Source: Flavobacterium cupreum (GTDB lineage: Bacteria > Bacteroidota > Bacteroidia > Flavobacteriales > Flavobacteriaceae). Taken from it: a stretch of 64,000 nt of DNA. Under the pieces are notes generated by a model. The model searched no databases and was not told the DNA's origin. It worked only from the letters and a program-made list of their open reading frames with translations. The translations under genes were made by a program, and so were the position numbers. The stretch lies in assembly GCF_003996965.1 (NCBI RefSeq), contig NZ_QWDM01000001.1:186001-250000 (forward strand), written 5' to 3'. Below, in pieces: positions 46,915 through 55,985 of the stretch (positions are counted from its first letter, which is position 1; each line of letters opens with the position of its first letter).

Positions 46915-46949
46915 GGGTAGCGCCGCATTCAAATTGGTTCTTTTAAAAC

Positions 46950-47723
46950 TTAAAAAGAAAAATATTCCGTAAGATTGATCGTTCCGTCTACTCCTGAAAA
47001 TACACCGTTGGCATCTGCTTTTTCTTCGAGAACAATTAACTTGGATTTATTAGTCTGCATGATGGTCTGAAAAGTCACTTTTTTTCCGGGTACGTACGAT
47101 TCAGTGGTTCCGTGTTTGACAAGCTCAATATTTATGATCGGCGGAGAACTGAAAGGAAACTCCAAAAAAGCACTAAAACTGTTTTTCGTTATATTCTGAA
47201 CTACTCCGATTTCCTGTCCGTTTGCTTTTGTAATGATCGCGTCGAGGGTACCGGTATAGCTGCTCTTTGAATACAAATTGAAGTTTGGAAAAATGAATCG
47301 GTATCCGGTGTGTTTTGTGGTGCTCAGAGTTCCGGGTTTCTGAGAAAGTACATTTTCAATCCAAATATTTTCTTTGGCATAAAATGAAAGCGTATCGACC
47401 GGTTTAGCGGTAGTGAAATTATAGGAATGTAAAACCTGCTTTGTTTTTTTATTGATAATTTCTACTGTTTTAATGCTATTATCATAAAATACAAATTCGT
47501 ATGTTTTTTCTATTTTTTTAACAAAAGCATCACGCTTATCCACCACCAGCAATTTACCGTCTAATGCAACCTGAATAGAATCGGGCATTGCATTATATCC
47601 TTTTATGACCACTTTACCGGCTTTTTGCTCCTGATTGAGGGGAGTTAAATTGTCATTGGAACAAGAGGAAAGACAAATAGTGGTGATTAAAAAAGCAATT
47701 ACTACTTTAACTAAATTATCCAT
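46950..47723 (-). CDS. Uncharacterised lipoprotein in the TBDR locus
   Basis: 257 aa. Lipobox LSSC (Cys21), then S-N-D-N. The rest is rich in beta strands (GKVVIKGYNAMPDSIQVALDGKLL, YEFVFYDNSIKTVEIINKK). No catalytic motif. It lies 35 bases before the S41 peptidase and 101 bases after the choice-of-anchor-J protein. Predicted to be an outer-membrane-attached surface protein; family not recognised. Confidence 0.75.
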   Translation of the reverse strand: MDNLVKVVIAFLITTICLSSCSNDNLTPLNQEQKAGKVVIKGYNAMPDSIQVALDGKLLVVDKRDAFVKKIEKTYEFVFYDNSIKTVEIINKKTKQVLHSYNFTTAKPVDTLSFYAKENIWIENVLSQKPGTLSTTKHTGYRFIFPNFNLYSKSSYTGTLDAIITKANGQEIGVVQNITKNSFSAFLEFPFSSPPIINIELVKHGTTESYVPGKKVTFQTIMQTNKSKLIVLEEKADANGVFSGVDGTINLTEYFSF

Positions 47724-47824
47724 GCGTTTGATTGTAAATTATTAAAAATGATTGTTTTATTAATACCTTAATTGTTTTCCGCCTGTAAAAATAAGTTCCT
47801 GAGCGGCCTGCAAAAAAGGAGTGC

Positions 47825-48670
47825 TTATTCTTTTATAAATTTGATTTTTTCGACTCTTTCACCGTCCTCTATAACCAGATAATATACACCGGACGACAGA
47901 TTATCCAGTAAAATACCTGAATCGTTATATTTGGTATCTTTCACCAGTGTACCTGCTGTATTGTATATTTTTACGGCAAGATCTTCTGCATTTAGAGCCT
48001 CGCTTAACTGCAGCTGCAAATAGTTTTTTACGGGATTTTGTTTTACTACTGTCGCTTTTTTTCCTTGTATATCCTCTAATCCCAATGAAGCAGCCGTGAT
48101 TGAAATTTTATCTATTTCGTAACCGATAGCAAGATCTGGTGCGGTTACAAGGGCGAAATATACTTGTGACTTACCCGCAAACTGAGAAATATCTACTGTA
48201 AAATCTTTAAATTCAGATGCTAACATATCCTCTCTTTTTATTTCTATAGTTGCGATCTGAGTAAAAGAATCCGGAGCTGCATCTGTGACAGAAGCGTAAA
48301 CGTATAAATTATTTGTGACGTCAAATATTGCTTTTTGTGCATTGATAATTAATTGCATTCCGCCGCTGTAAAAAGACAAATCGACTGCCGGTGCAATGGC
48401 CCAGTTATTTTGTGTACGCCCCAGAGACTCCAGCGTTTCCGTATTGATATTATACGTTCCTAATATCTTATTAGTACCTTCTATTACAGCATAATTTTCA
48501 TCTACCTGAAGATTGGTACGGGCAAGCCAGTTAACGGCATCCCCGTCTCTGTCTAATAAAGTCCAGTCAGACACATCTGAATCTTCAAAATCATCTTCCC
48601 ATATGGTAAATTGTGCCGATGCAATTCCGGAAACAAGCATAAAAGCGAATACAAGTAATTTTTTTTTCAT
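47825..48670 (-). CDS. Choice-of-anchor-J protein with T9SS sorting domain
   Basis: 281 aa. Signal peptide 1-19. Residues 20-190 are a choice-of-anchor-J (cleaved-adhesin) jelly roll: FTIWEDDFEDSDVSDWTLLDRDGDAVNW, NNWAIAPAVDLS, SQVYFALVTAPDLAIGYEIDKISI. The last ~75 residues form a T9SS type A domain (VVKQNPVKNYLQLQLSEAL to IKFIKE). Secreted and attached to the cell surface; may bind glycans or other cells. Ligand unknown. Confidence 0.9.
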   Translation of the reverse strand: MKKKLLVFAFMLVSGIASAQFTIWEDDFEDSDVSDWTLLDRDGDAVNWLARTNLQVDENYAVIEGTNKILGTYNINTETLESLGRTQNNWAIAPAVDLSFYSGGMQLIINAQKAIFDVTNNLYVYASVTDAAPDSFTQIATIEIKREDMLASEFKDFTVDISQFAGKSQVYFALVTAPDLAIGYEIDKISITAASLGLEDIQGKKATVVKQNPVKNYLQLQLSEALNAEDLAVKIYNTAGTLVKDTKYNDSGILLDNLSSGVYYLVIEDGERVEKIKFIKE

Positions 48671-48689
48671 TTTTTTGTGTTTAAAAACA

Positions 48690-48790
48690 AGGGCTGCCTA
48701 AAAAGTAAGGACAGATGCATACCAACACTGCATACGAACATATCCTCCTTTTTAGTAAAAAAACAATAAACACACCTTTTAGACAGCCCT
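48690..48790. promoter_or_regulatory. Long-range inverted repeat between surface genes
   Basis: AGGGCTGCCTAAAA (48690-48703) and TTTTAGACAGCCCT (48777-48790) are complementary at 13 of 14 positions, 73 bases apart. Between them lies a direct repeat TGCATACsAACA at 48716-48727 and 48729-48740. Could be a terminator-like or processing structure in the transcript between the two genes. Confidence 0.6.
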
Positions 48791-48820
48791 GTTAAATTAT
48801 TTAAATAATTAAAGTATTAA

Positions 48821-50122
48821 TTAGAAATTAATAAACTTTGTCCAGGTGTTTGTCCAGTTTTGTTCTGTCTTAAAGGCACCTGTAGCTCCTGCTAAGTTTA
48901 ATGGAGCAATATTAAAAAATGGTTGTGTTAAAGCCCATGAATCTGCAACTGTAGCAGTAGACGCTGGTGAACTTCCTGCACCTAAAGATGTTCCAACCGG
49001 CAATATAGGATTAGTGAAAGCATGTACGGATAAAAAGCTTCTAGCAGAACTTGCAGGTAATGAAGGAGACTCAAATCTGATTCCTGTAACATATCCTGTA
49101 ACAGTAGCATTCGTAAGGCTTATTTGTCCTAATCTGCGTACGTGGATGGCATTTTCATAAAGAGCTCCACCTGCAATTGAATTAGCACCAATGATTGATA
49201 ATTCAGAAATTACCGGTCTTGTGATAATTGTAGTCGAAGTACCAGTAGCGTTATTATCTAATTCGATACCGTTTGAATCCGGGTTTCCACCGCTTAAACT
49301 GTGTGTCGAGGTTGTATCAGCAATAGCGATTGCTTTATTGATCGTTCCTGTGTAACCAAAATCAAAATCGAAATTGTCATCATCCGGAGCAAAAGAAACT
49401 AAATGGCTTGCTTTTACCGTTCCTCCGAAAAATTCGAATGAATCATCTCTTCCGTAAGAAACCTGAACGTGATCAATAACAGTACCGCTACCTACACCAC
49501 CACAAGTTAAACCATTGATTTCAACACCTGTAGCTGCATCTAAAATACGACCTGCATACTCGATACGAACGTAGTTTAAAGCTCCTGCGCTATGTGCATT
49601 GTTTGTTCCTCCATAGTAAAAATCAGAAGGTGTTGGCTGATCTCCTAAACCTTCGATAATATTAGTAGTTACTCCTGTATTTACCTGAGCATCACCTAAA
49701 AGTACAAGTCCGCCAAAATCTCCGGGAGTTGCTTTTGTAGCAGCGTTTCCGTCTAACAAATTATAACTTGTAAAAATAACCGGTGCTGTTGCAGTACCCT
49801 GAGCATCAATCTGACCTGTTTTAGTAATTACCAGTACACCTGTAGCACCACTGGCTAATACTTTAGCTTTGATGAAAGTTCCCGGTTGTATGGTTAATTT
49901 TGCCCCTATTACACGAACTACTCCACTTACTTCCCAAACTCTGTCGTTTGTCCATGTAGTGTTAGTCGTAATGTTACCACTTACCGTTTGTACTGTAGCA
50001 GGATAACCTGAATAATCTGCGCTGGCAGATTTCATTGCAAATGAAGAATCAGCACTTGCTTCATCATTTTGACAAGAATTGAAGAAAATAATTGCAATCG
50101 CGAACAAAAAAACTTTTTTCAT
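48821..50122 (-). CDS. Beta-helix-like surface lipoprotein downstream of a TBDR
   Basis: 433 aa. Lipobox FNSC (Cys17), then Q-N-D-E, a surface-export-type sequence. The body has the repeating beta-strand style of parallel beta-helix proteins (TTWTNDRVWEVSGVVRVIGAKLTIQPGT, VLVITKTGQIDAQGTATAPVIFTS, GALNYVRIEYAGRILDAATG, GTVIDHVQVSYGRDDSFEFFGG). This family often accompanies TonB receptors in Bacteroidota; the function is unknown, possibly substrate capture. A 165-base structured leader precedes it. Confidence 0.82.
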   Translation of the reverse strand: MKKVFLFAIAIIFFNSCQNDEASADSSFAMKSASADYSGYPATVQTVSGNITTNTTWTNDRVWEVSGVVRVIGAKLTIQPGTFIKAKVLASGATGVLVITKTGQIDAQGTATAPVIFTSYNLLDGNAATKATPGDFGGLVLLGDAQVNTGVTTNIIEGLGDQPTPSDFYYGGTNNAHSAGALNYVRIEYAGRILDAATGVEINGLTCGGVGSGTVIDHVQVSYGRDDSFEFFGGTVKASHLVSFAPDDDNFDFDFGYTGTINKAIAIADTTSTHSLSGGNPDSNGIELDNNATGTSTTIITRPVISELSIIGANSIAGGALYENAIHVRRLGQISLTNATVTGYVTGIRFESPSLPASSARSFLSVHAFTNPILPVGTSLGAGSSPASTATVADSWALTQPFFNIAPLNLAGATGAFKTEQNWTNTWTKFINF

Positions 50123-50143
50123 GATAACTGAATTTTGATTAAC

Positions 50144-50303
50144 TTTGCTGCTTGTATTTTACAAATGAGGTCTTTGGGGAGAGCAGCAAATTTTCTTCCC
50201 TCTGACCTTTCCTTTTGGTAAAGTCTTTTATCATAAGCTTCCGCTTTACCGCCGGAAACTTAGCCCTGTTTATTCTTCTTTCACTTTAGGGCCCGGGTGA
50301 AAG
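50144..50303 (-). ncRNA. Structured 5' leader with an H-type pseudoknot, candidate cis-regulatory RNA
   Basis: In transcript order (decreasing coordinates): (1) hairpin CTTTCAC 50303-50297 with GTGAAAG 50284-50278. (2) pseudoknot: S1 GTTTCCG 50259-50253 with CGGAAGC 50243-50237 (one G-U); S2 GGTAAAG 50250-50244 with CTTTACC 50223-50217; loops of 2, 0 and 13 bases, the last A-rich. (3) 9-base hairpin TTTGCTGCT 50190-50182 with AGCAGCAAA 50152-50144, 21 bases before the ATG. Such geometry is typical of small-ligand riboswitches and of frameshift signals; no frame crosses it, so a regulatory leader is more likely. I do not recognise a known class. Confidence 0.55.
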
Positions 50304-50314
50304 GATTCTTCCTC

Positions 50315-50326
50315 TTCCAATTGGAA
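50315..50326. promoter_or_regulatory. Palindrome TTCCAATTGGAA
   Basis: Perfect 12-base palindrome just upstream of the leader hairpins of the lipoprotein gene; possible operator. Confidence 0.4.
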
Positions 50327-50614
50327 ACAAATACCAACGCAAATATTAGAGAACGTGAAAATCTATTGTACCATTCTGATCCGCTTTCCGGTCTGGTTTT
50401 TTTCGCAGATTATGTACGTCTGAAATGTTTAGTAATTACTTGCAACCCTTTTTCAAAGAAATTAATTTGAAGACCGATTTTATGGTTATTAAAAAATCTA
50501 TGGTCCTTTATATACATTAGACTTCAGGAGACGAAAAAATCATGTGAAAATTTATCCTTAACGTTTTCTTAATTTTGATAGTCTTTTATTGCTGAAATCG
50601 GCAATTCAATGTTA

Positions 50615-53600
50615 CTAAAAAGAATAATTCATAGAAAAGCTGATGGTTCTTCCGCTCCAGGCTTTAAACTTTTTTTGATCGATAAAAGGATCGTATTTAT
50701 CTGTCGCTCCGGCACCAAGACCTCTTTGATCTCTTGGATTGGATCCAAATTCGACATCATTAATCTTTGAATAACTATTGAAATTATTGTAGGTCTCGAT
50801 AGCGGTATCAAAAAGATTTTTAACTCCTAACTTTATTTCTAAATTCTTTTCTTTAAACAACTTGTAGCTGACCTGAACATCTGTAACAGCATAAGGCATG
50901 CGTATTTCTTCTGCATCATAATCAAATCCTACTAAAATATACTGATCGCCTATAGCATTGTGTCTAATACTGAACCCCGTACGTTCCCCTATATAATCCA
51001 AACCTAAATTATAGTTATAAGGAGCCTGACCATATAAAGGTCTGTTTGCTTCATAAAGTCCGCCAGTACCATCTATTTTTACATATCCGGTAACCTTGGT
51101 ATCATTGAATGCTGCATTACCACACAGAAATATTTTCTTTAAAAGATCTCCTTCACCCAGAAAGGATAAATTTTTATAAATTTCAAACTCCACTCCAAAA
51201 AGTTTAGCACTATCAGAATTCATGTTATAAATATATCTTGTGCCCCCATCTGCTCCTATCTGTGTAACACCTTCAATTGGTTTTTTAATATTTTTATGAT
51301 AAATACCAAAAGAAATAATTTCACCCGGAGCTGGAAACCATTCCGTCTTAAAATCAAAACTATCCACTAAGGTCGAAACAATTCCTCCAGTGTAATTTAA
51401 AACCTGTGCATTACGTACCGGATCATAATAAGGCATGTTCAGACGCTCTGCAAACTGAGGACGCAGGACCGATTTGTTATAACCCAACCTGAAATTCATT
51501 TTGTTTGTCGGGCTTATCGTTAAATTTGCCGAAGGAAGATATTGCCAGACATCATCGTCTAATTGTGCGGTTTCAAAACTGCCTGAATTATCAGACTGGC
51601 TGGCAATCTGGGTGTACACATAACTCTCAGCGCGCATTCCCCATACCAATCGTATGTATTGGTTGATTTTATTATCGAGCATTAAAAAAGGAGAATGAAT
51701 TTTAACATCTCCTATATATTCATTGCCATAAGTAGTGATTCTGTTCCATCCGAAACCGCCCCACTTATAATAGGAGCCATCGAGTAATTGGGAGTAAGGA
51801 AAATCAACAACAGCAGTTTCAGTTGGTTGTCCTAAAGTAACCATTGCAGCTGTTTCCTGCTGATTAGTTGCTTTTTTATAGGTACCGAAATAACCTGCTT
51901 TGATATTGTTTTTTATCGATTCCCCAATGTCAAAAGCATAGTTGAAATTAATTCCGACGTTATAATCTTTTTCGCTATTAGTAAAATTTGATCTCTTAAA
52001 ATTATCCGGCGAGCTATTGTAAATTTCCTGATATAAAAGTACATCCTCTCCAACTTTTTTTCTACGCTGTGTCAAAAAAGTGGCATCTTTAGTGTCTTTT
52101 GATGTAGTTGTAAAAGCACCAAACCAGTTAATTTCAAAATTTTCGAAACGATGATTACCCTCTATTTTGTTCTGTATAAATTTTTGGTAGACAGGATAAC
52201 TTGTTTCCTGTGTAAACGGTAAAAAACTTCCCTCTACTATTTGTTCTAAATTTCCATTATATAAATTCCAACCCGTAATTTGAGTTAACTGACTGTCATA
52301 CATATGCATATAGGTATTTCGGGTGGTAATTTTATGCTTTCCCAACTGAATTCCTGCATTAAACATTCCTCCCAGCGTTGAATTGAAATTATAAGTGGCA
52401 CCTGAATTTTTAAATCCATATTTTTTAAAAGTCGAATAACCATTTTCCGGTCCGGCTCTAAATTCTGTATTAGGCATGTAAGATCCTCTTTCGGTATGGT
52501 CAATTTTTAACTGATCCTGTGTGTTTTTGAAAATCAGGGAACCCACAAAACCAAATTTGTTATTGTCCTTTAATTCATACACCCGGCCTACTGCAAACTG
52601 CATCGAAGTTCCCGGTGCTGCATAGGTTTTATAGGTTGTAAAATTATCCTGGGTAAACCTTTTGGATTGTTCTAAGAATGGCCCTGATGCCGCTTCGGTA
52701 GTAGGTACGGCGATATTGACCAAACCGGAAGGGTAATTTCGGCTGCCATCATCAAATCCGATATAATCGTTTTCCCCTTCCTGTTTGGTCAGGCGATCCT
52801 TAAAAGTGCTTCGGCTGTTGTAGGACGTTCCGACAGTGAATGTCATAAAATTTTTCTTCGGAATATCTTTGGTTTTCACCTCTACATAACCACCCGCAAA
52901 ATTGGCATTCATATCCGGAGTGGCATTTTTACTGACAATCACGCTTTCTACCATAGCGGTCGGAATGATATCAAAATTAAACTGCTGCTGGTTGGGATCA
53001 GTACTCGGGAGATTCACGCCATCCATCACCGCCTGGTTCCAGCGCTCGCCCATAGAACGCACGACTACATATTTGTCGTCAATTGTCGTTACGCCTGTAA
53101 TTCTTTTTAAAGTACTTCCAACATCTTTATCCGGTGTTCTGGCAATTTGTTCGGCAGAAATACCATCCGAAAACTGAGCGGCTTTCTTTTGCTGCAGCAG
53201 CATTCCTTCTGTTGAGGCAGTCGCTTTCTGATAAGTTTGGGTAATGACCACCTCATTCAGTGATTCGGCATCATCTTTCAGCACTACATTCAATAGAGCA
53301 TCCGATTCGGCGGAAACTTTTATATCGGTAATTTTCTGCGTCTGAAAGGAGACGTAACTGATTTCCAGTGCATAAGTTCCCTCTTCCAGGCTAAAAGAAT
53401 AATTTCCGTCGAAATCTGAGACCGTTGTATTTCCGGTCTCCACTACTTTTACGGAAGCCCCCGGTAAAGCAAGACCATTTTTATCAACCACTTTTCCCGA
53501 AATACTGCCCACTTTTTTGGTGGAAGCTATTTTTTTATTGACAGCAATATTGGTATTGTTTCTTCTGAAATTTAAGTTGGTCAGCACCTGAAGTTCCTGC

Positions 53601-53848
53601 AATATCACATCAATGCTGACATTATCTTTTTTTAGCGTGACAAGCGGTTTACTAAAATCGATGTCTTTTTGATAAATAAAGCGATAGGGCGTCCGGGATT
53701 CTAAATTTTCAAAAATATCTTTTGGAGAAGCATTCTTGAAATCTACTGACACAGTGCCAGATTGTGCATATAGCTCGGCCGTACCGAGAAACAGGCTAAA
53801 AAACAGAATTTGTACGGCAATTGAAAATTGCCTGAAAAAATCGCTCAT
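50615..53848 (-). CDS. TonB-dependent receptor with STN and carboxypeptidase-like domains (FecA type)
   Basis: 1077 aa. Signal peptide 1-28. STN signalling domain 30-105 (VSVDFKNASPKDIFENLES; VTLKKDNVSIDVILQELQVL), which contacts FecR. Carboxypeptidase-like domain about 115-205 (GSISGKVVDKNGLALPGASVKV, ISYVSFQTQKI). Plug domain about 225-345 and a 22-strand barrel ending in F. Outer-membrane active importer. It follows FecR by 86 bases and belongs to a sigma/FecR/TBDR cascade. Substrate cannot be read from sequence. No SusD-type partner. Confidence 0.93.
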   Translation of the reverse strand: MSDFFRQFSIAVQILFFSLFLGTAELYAQSGTVSVDFKNASPKDIFENLESRTPYRFIYQKDIDFSKPLVTLKKDNVSIDVILQELQVLTNLNFRRNNTNIAVNKKIASTKKVGSISGKVVDKNGLALPGASVKVVETGNTTVSDFDGNYSFSLEEGTYALEISYVSFQTQKITDIKVSAESDALLNVVLKDDAESLNEVVITQTYQKATASTEGMLLQQKKAAQFSDGISAEQIARTPDKDVGSTLKRITGVTTIDDKYVVVRSMGERWNQAVMDGVNLPSTDPNQQQFNFDIIPTAMVESVIVSKNATPDMNANFAGGYVEVKTKDIPKKNFMTFTVGTSYNSRSTFKDRLTKQEGENDYIGFDDGSRNYPSGLVNIAVPTTEAASGPFLEQSKRFTQDNFTTYKTYAAPGTSMQFAVGRVYELKDNNKFGFVGSLIFKNTQDQLKIDHTERGSYMPNTEFRAGPENGYSTFKKYGFKNSGATYNFNSTLGGMFNAGIQLGKHKITTRNTYMHMYDSQLTQITGWNLYNGNLEQIVEGSFLPFTQETSYPVYQKFIQNKIEGNHRFENFEINWFGAFTTTSKDTKDATFLTQRRKKVGEDVLLYQEIYNSSPDNFKRSNFTNSEKDYNVGINFNYAFDIGESIKNNIKAGYFGTYKKATNQQETAAMVTLGQPTETAVVDFPYSQLLDGSYYKWGGFGWNRITTYGNEYIGDVKIHSPFLMLDNKINQYIRLVWGMRAESYVYTQIASQSDNSGSFETAQLDDDVWQYLPSANLTISPTNKMNFRLGYNKSVLRPQFAERLNMPYYDPVRNAQVLNYTGGIVSTLVDSFDFKTEWFPAPGEIISFGIYHKNIKKPIEGVTQIGADGGTRYIYNMNSDSAKLFGVEFEIYKNLSFLGEGDLLKKIFLCGNAAFNDTKVTGYVKIDGTGGLYEANRPLYGQAPYNYNLGLDYIGERTGFSIRHNAIGDQYILVGFDYDAEEIRMPYAVTDVQVSYKLFKEKNLEIKLGVKNLFDTAIETYNNFNSYSKINDVEFGSNPRDQRGLGAGATDKYDPFIDQKKFKAWSGRTISFSMNYSF

Positions 53849-53934
53849 AAGTAAATAATTTGTTTTAGGTGTGTATCGTTTATTTTAGTTTAGATTTTCG
53901 GAATTTTTTCGGGAAATTGCAGCAGGCCTGCAAG

Positions 53935-54780
53935 TTATTTACTCACGATATAGGTGTTGTTACCGGCGGGTTTTATGGTTACTTCCAAAGCAAAAGCAAT
54001 GGTCTGTATTATTTCCGGAACGCCTTGTCTGGTATCAAGAGTTCCTTTTAGCTGCAGTAATTTTAAATTTTCACTGGAATATTGCAGCGTAAAAGCGTGA
54101 TCCGCCTGCAGTTTTTGAATCACGGTCACCAGACTTAATCCGTCAACATCCAGAAGTGCTTTTTTCCATTCCGGTTCCAAAACCTTTATTGTATGTTTTT
54201 TGAGTGTCTTATTTTTTGGATTAAACAGGGCGGCATATCCTCTTTCTAAAAAAACCGCATTTTGGGCGCTTTCTACTTTTACTTTACCAGTCCTTACGTT
54301 TACTTCTGCTATTTTTCCGTAGGCTTTCACATCAAAAGAAGTTCCCAAAACAGTAGTTTTGATGTCACCGGAGCTGATAATAAATGGCCTTGTGGTGTCT
54401 CGTGCCACTTCAAAAAAAGCTTCTCCTTTCAATGTGACGATTCGTTCGTTGGCTGCAAAATGTTCCGGATATTCAATTTGGGTATTTTCATTCACCCAGA
54501 CTTTTGTTCCGTCCGACAAACGCAATAATCGTATATCCTGAGGAAACGTCTGAGTGACCACTTTTGGAGTTGCAGCAAAATCTAATGCAGAAAAGGACTG
54601 ATAGCCTGCAACAGAAATAAAGAGAATTATACAGGCCGCAATTGCTTTTTGATAATTACGGCTGCGTTTTTTAATTGTGGCATTCTGAATCCTGTTCCAC
54701 ATTCTCAATTTTATTTCATCAGAGAATATTCCTTTCTGCGGCAACGCATCCCATTCTTCACGTAGTCTGTTCGATTTCAT
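53935..54780 (-). CDS. FecR family anti-sigma regulator
   Basis: 281 aa. A short cytoplasmic N-terminus, one membrane helix near 42-66 (NYQKAIAACIILFISVAGYQSF), FecR domain about 85-185 (RLLRLSDGTKVWVNENTQIEYPEHF, RIVTLKGEAFFEVARDTTRPFII, VLGTSFDVKAY) and a C-terminal DUF4974/STN-like domain (VTVIQKLQADHAFTLQYSSENLKLLQLKGTL). It passes the signal from the TBDR to the ECF sigma factor across the inner membrane. Confidence 0.93.
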   Translation of the reverse strand: MKSNRLREEWDALPQKGIFSDEIKLRMWNRIQNATIKKRSRNYQKAIAACIILFISVAGYQSFSALDFAATPKVVTQTFPQDIRLLRLSDGTKVWVNENTQIEYPEHFAANERIVTLKGEAFFEVARDTTRPFIISSGDIKTTVLGTSFDVKAYGKIAEVNVRTGKVKVESAQNAVFLERGYAALFNPKNKTLKKHTIKVLEPEWKKALLDVDGLSLVTVIQKLQADHAFTLQYSSENLKLLQLKGTLDTRQGVPEIIQTIAFALEVTIKPAGNNTYIVSK

Positions 54781-55056
54781 TATGTATCCGTAAAATTAAT
54801 TGTACAGGGAAATCCTGAATATCTCCTGCTTAACTACATTAGATTATTCTGCTTCAAAAAATCACGGGGGTACAGGACACTTAACGTTTTGTTAATGATG
54901 CGAAAAGACAAATACAAACAACCCTTTAGAAAACAGCTCTTTACTAAAAAAGGCTTCATAATAAGTTACATTTACTTTACATTGGAGTTCCCGTTACGGC
55001 TATTGCCTGATACTTCAAAACGCATAAAAGAGGAAGGTTAGATAAAAAGTAAGTTC

Positions 55057-55623
55057 TTAATACTGATTGAGGAAAAGTAAAGCAAACCAGTACAGTTCGT
55101 AGCTCTTTACGGAATTCTTTTTCAGGTATTGCAGTGTCTTGGAAATCTGATTGGCCACGGCACTTTGGGACATGCCCATTTCTATGGCAATTTCCTTATA
55201 ACTCATTTCTTCAAACTTATGAAGGGTAAAAATTTTTCTTCTTTTCTCGGGAATCTGCTGTAAGAGCATTTCTAATTTTTCCATTTTCACGGAAATATTC
55301 TCGTCAATTTCTTCAGAACTGTCCAGTTCTTTTACCAATTGCAGGTATTCAACCGAAATAATTTTATTTTGTTTTTTATACCATTTTGAAATTTCCTGTT
55401 TACTGCTTTTAAACAAAATAGCATCCAGGGCAATTCCGGGTTCAATTTTAGTGCGGTACTTCCAGAGATGAATAAAAACATTTTGGGTGATATCTTCCGC
55501 ATCTGCAAGCTGGGCTGTATATTTTTTTACAAAACAGAATACCTTGAAATGATATAGCTCATAGATTTCCTTAAAACAAGAATCGTCTCCATCGCGCAAT
55601 CCGGTGATCAAAATAGTATTCAT
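55057..55623 (-). CDS. ECF RNA polymerase sigma factor
   Basis: 188 aa. Sigma-2 region about 20-90 (CFKEIYELYHFKVFCFVKKYTAQLADAEDITQNVFIHLWKY), sigma-4 about 125-180 (LQQIPEKRRKIFTLHKFEEMSYKEIAIEMGMSQSAVANQISKTL). Typical of the FecI-like group paired with FecR in Bacteroidota. Expected to drive the TBDR operon on receipt of substrate. TAATTTTG at 55656-55663 fits the -7 consensus for this gene. 276 bases without a gene separate it from fecR. Confidence 0.93.
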   Translation of the reverse strand: MNTILITGLRDGDDSCFKEIYELYHFKVFCFVKKYTAQLADAEDITQNVFIHLWKYRTKIEPGIALDAILFKSSKQEISKWYKKQNKIISVEYLQLVKELDSSEEIDENISVKMEKLEMLLQQIPEKRRKIFTLHKFEEMSYKEIAIEMGMSQSAVANQISKTLQYLKKNSVKSYELYWFALLFLNQY

Positions 55624-55985
55624 AATGCAGTTTTAAAATAGGTAAACAATCCTTACAAAATTATCCTAAACTAACATCGGTTATTTTATCAGCCCGGTCA
55701 TTTAATGATTTATTAATATTTGCCCCGACACCTGCGGTCATTTTATAACATAAAAATAATTTACCCTCCGGCCGAAAAGCAGCTTTGGCAATTCGGGGTT
55801 TTATCCAACTTTTCCTTTTAATTATGTTCCCACAGCCTGTTTACGGCGCAATGATTTAAAGCCCGGGGTTTATTGTATAATATTCCAACCTTTTTATCTA
55901 ATTTAGCAGAACATAAGCAATACGGCGTATTTTCCCGTAGTATTGTGAACAACAGCACACTAATAATTTAGTTAATTTGAAAACT
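55624..55985. other. Intergenic region between divergent genes, 362 bases
   Basis: Promoter region for the sigma gene (minus) and the gnd operon (plus). No gene seen. Confidence 0.45.

Larger units (their letters stand above)
50123..50614. other. Intergenic region with structured leader, 492 bases
   Basis: Between the TBDR stop and the lipoprotein start, minus strand. The half nearest the lipoprotein holds the hairpins, pseudoknot and palindrome listed separately. The other half shows no gene. Confidence 0.6.

Noticed and set aside
50217..50259. Known preQ1-I, SAM-II or TPP riboswitch
   Set aside because: The general pseudoknot form is similar to preQ1-I and SAM-II, but loop lengths and conserved bases do not match what I know of these classes.
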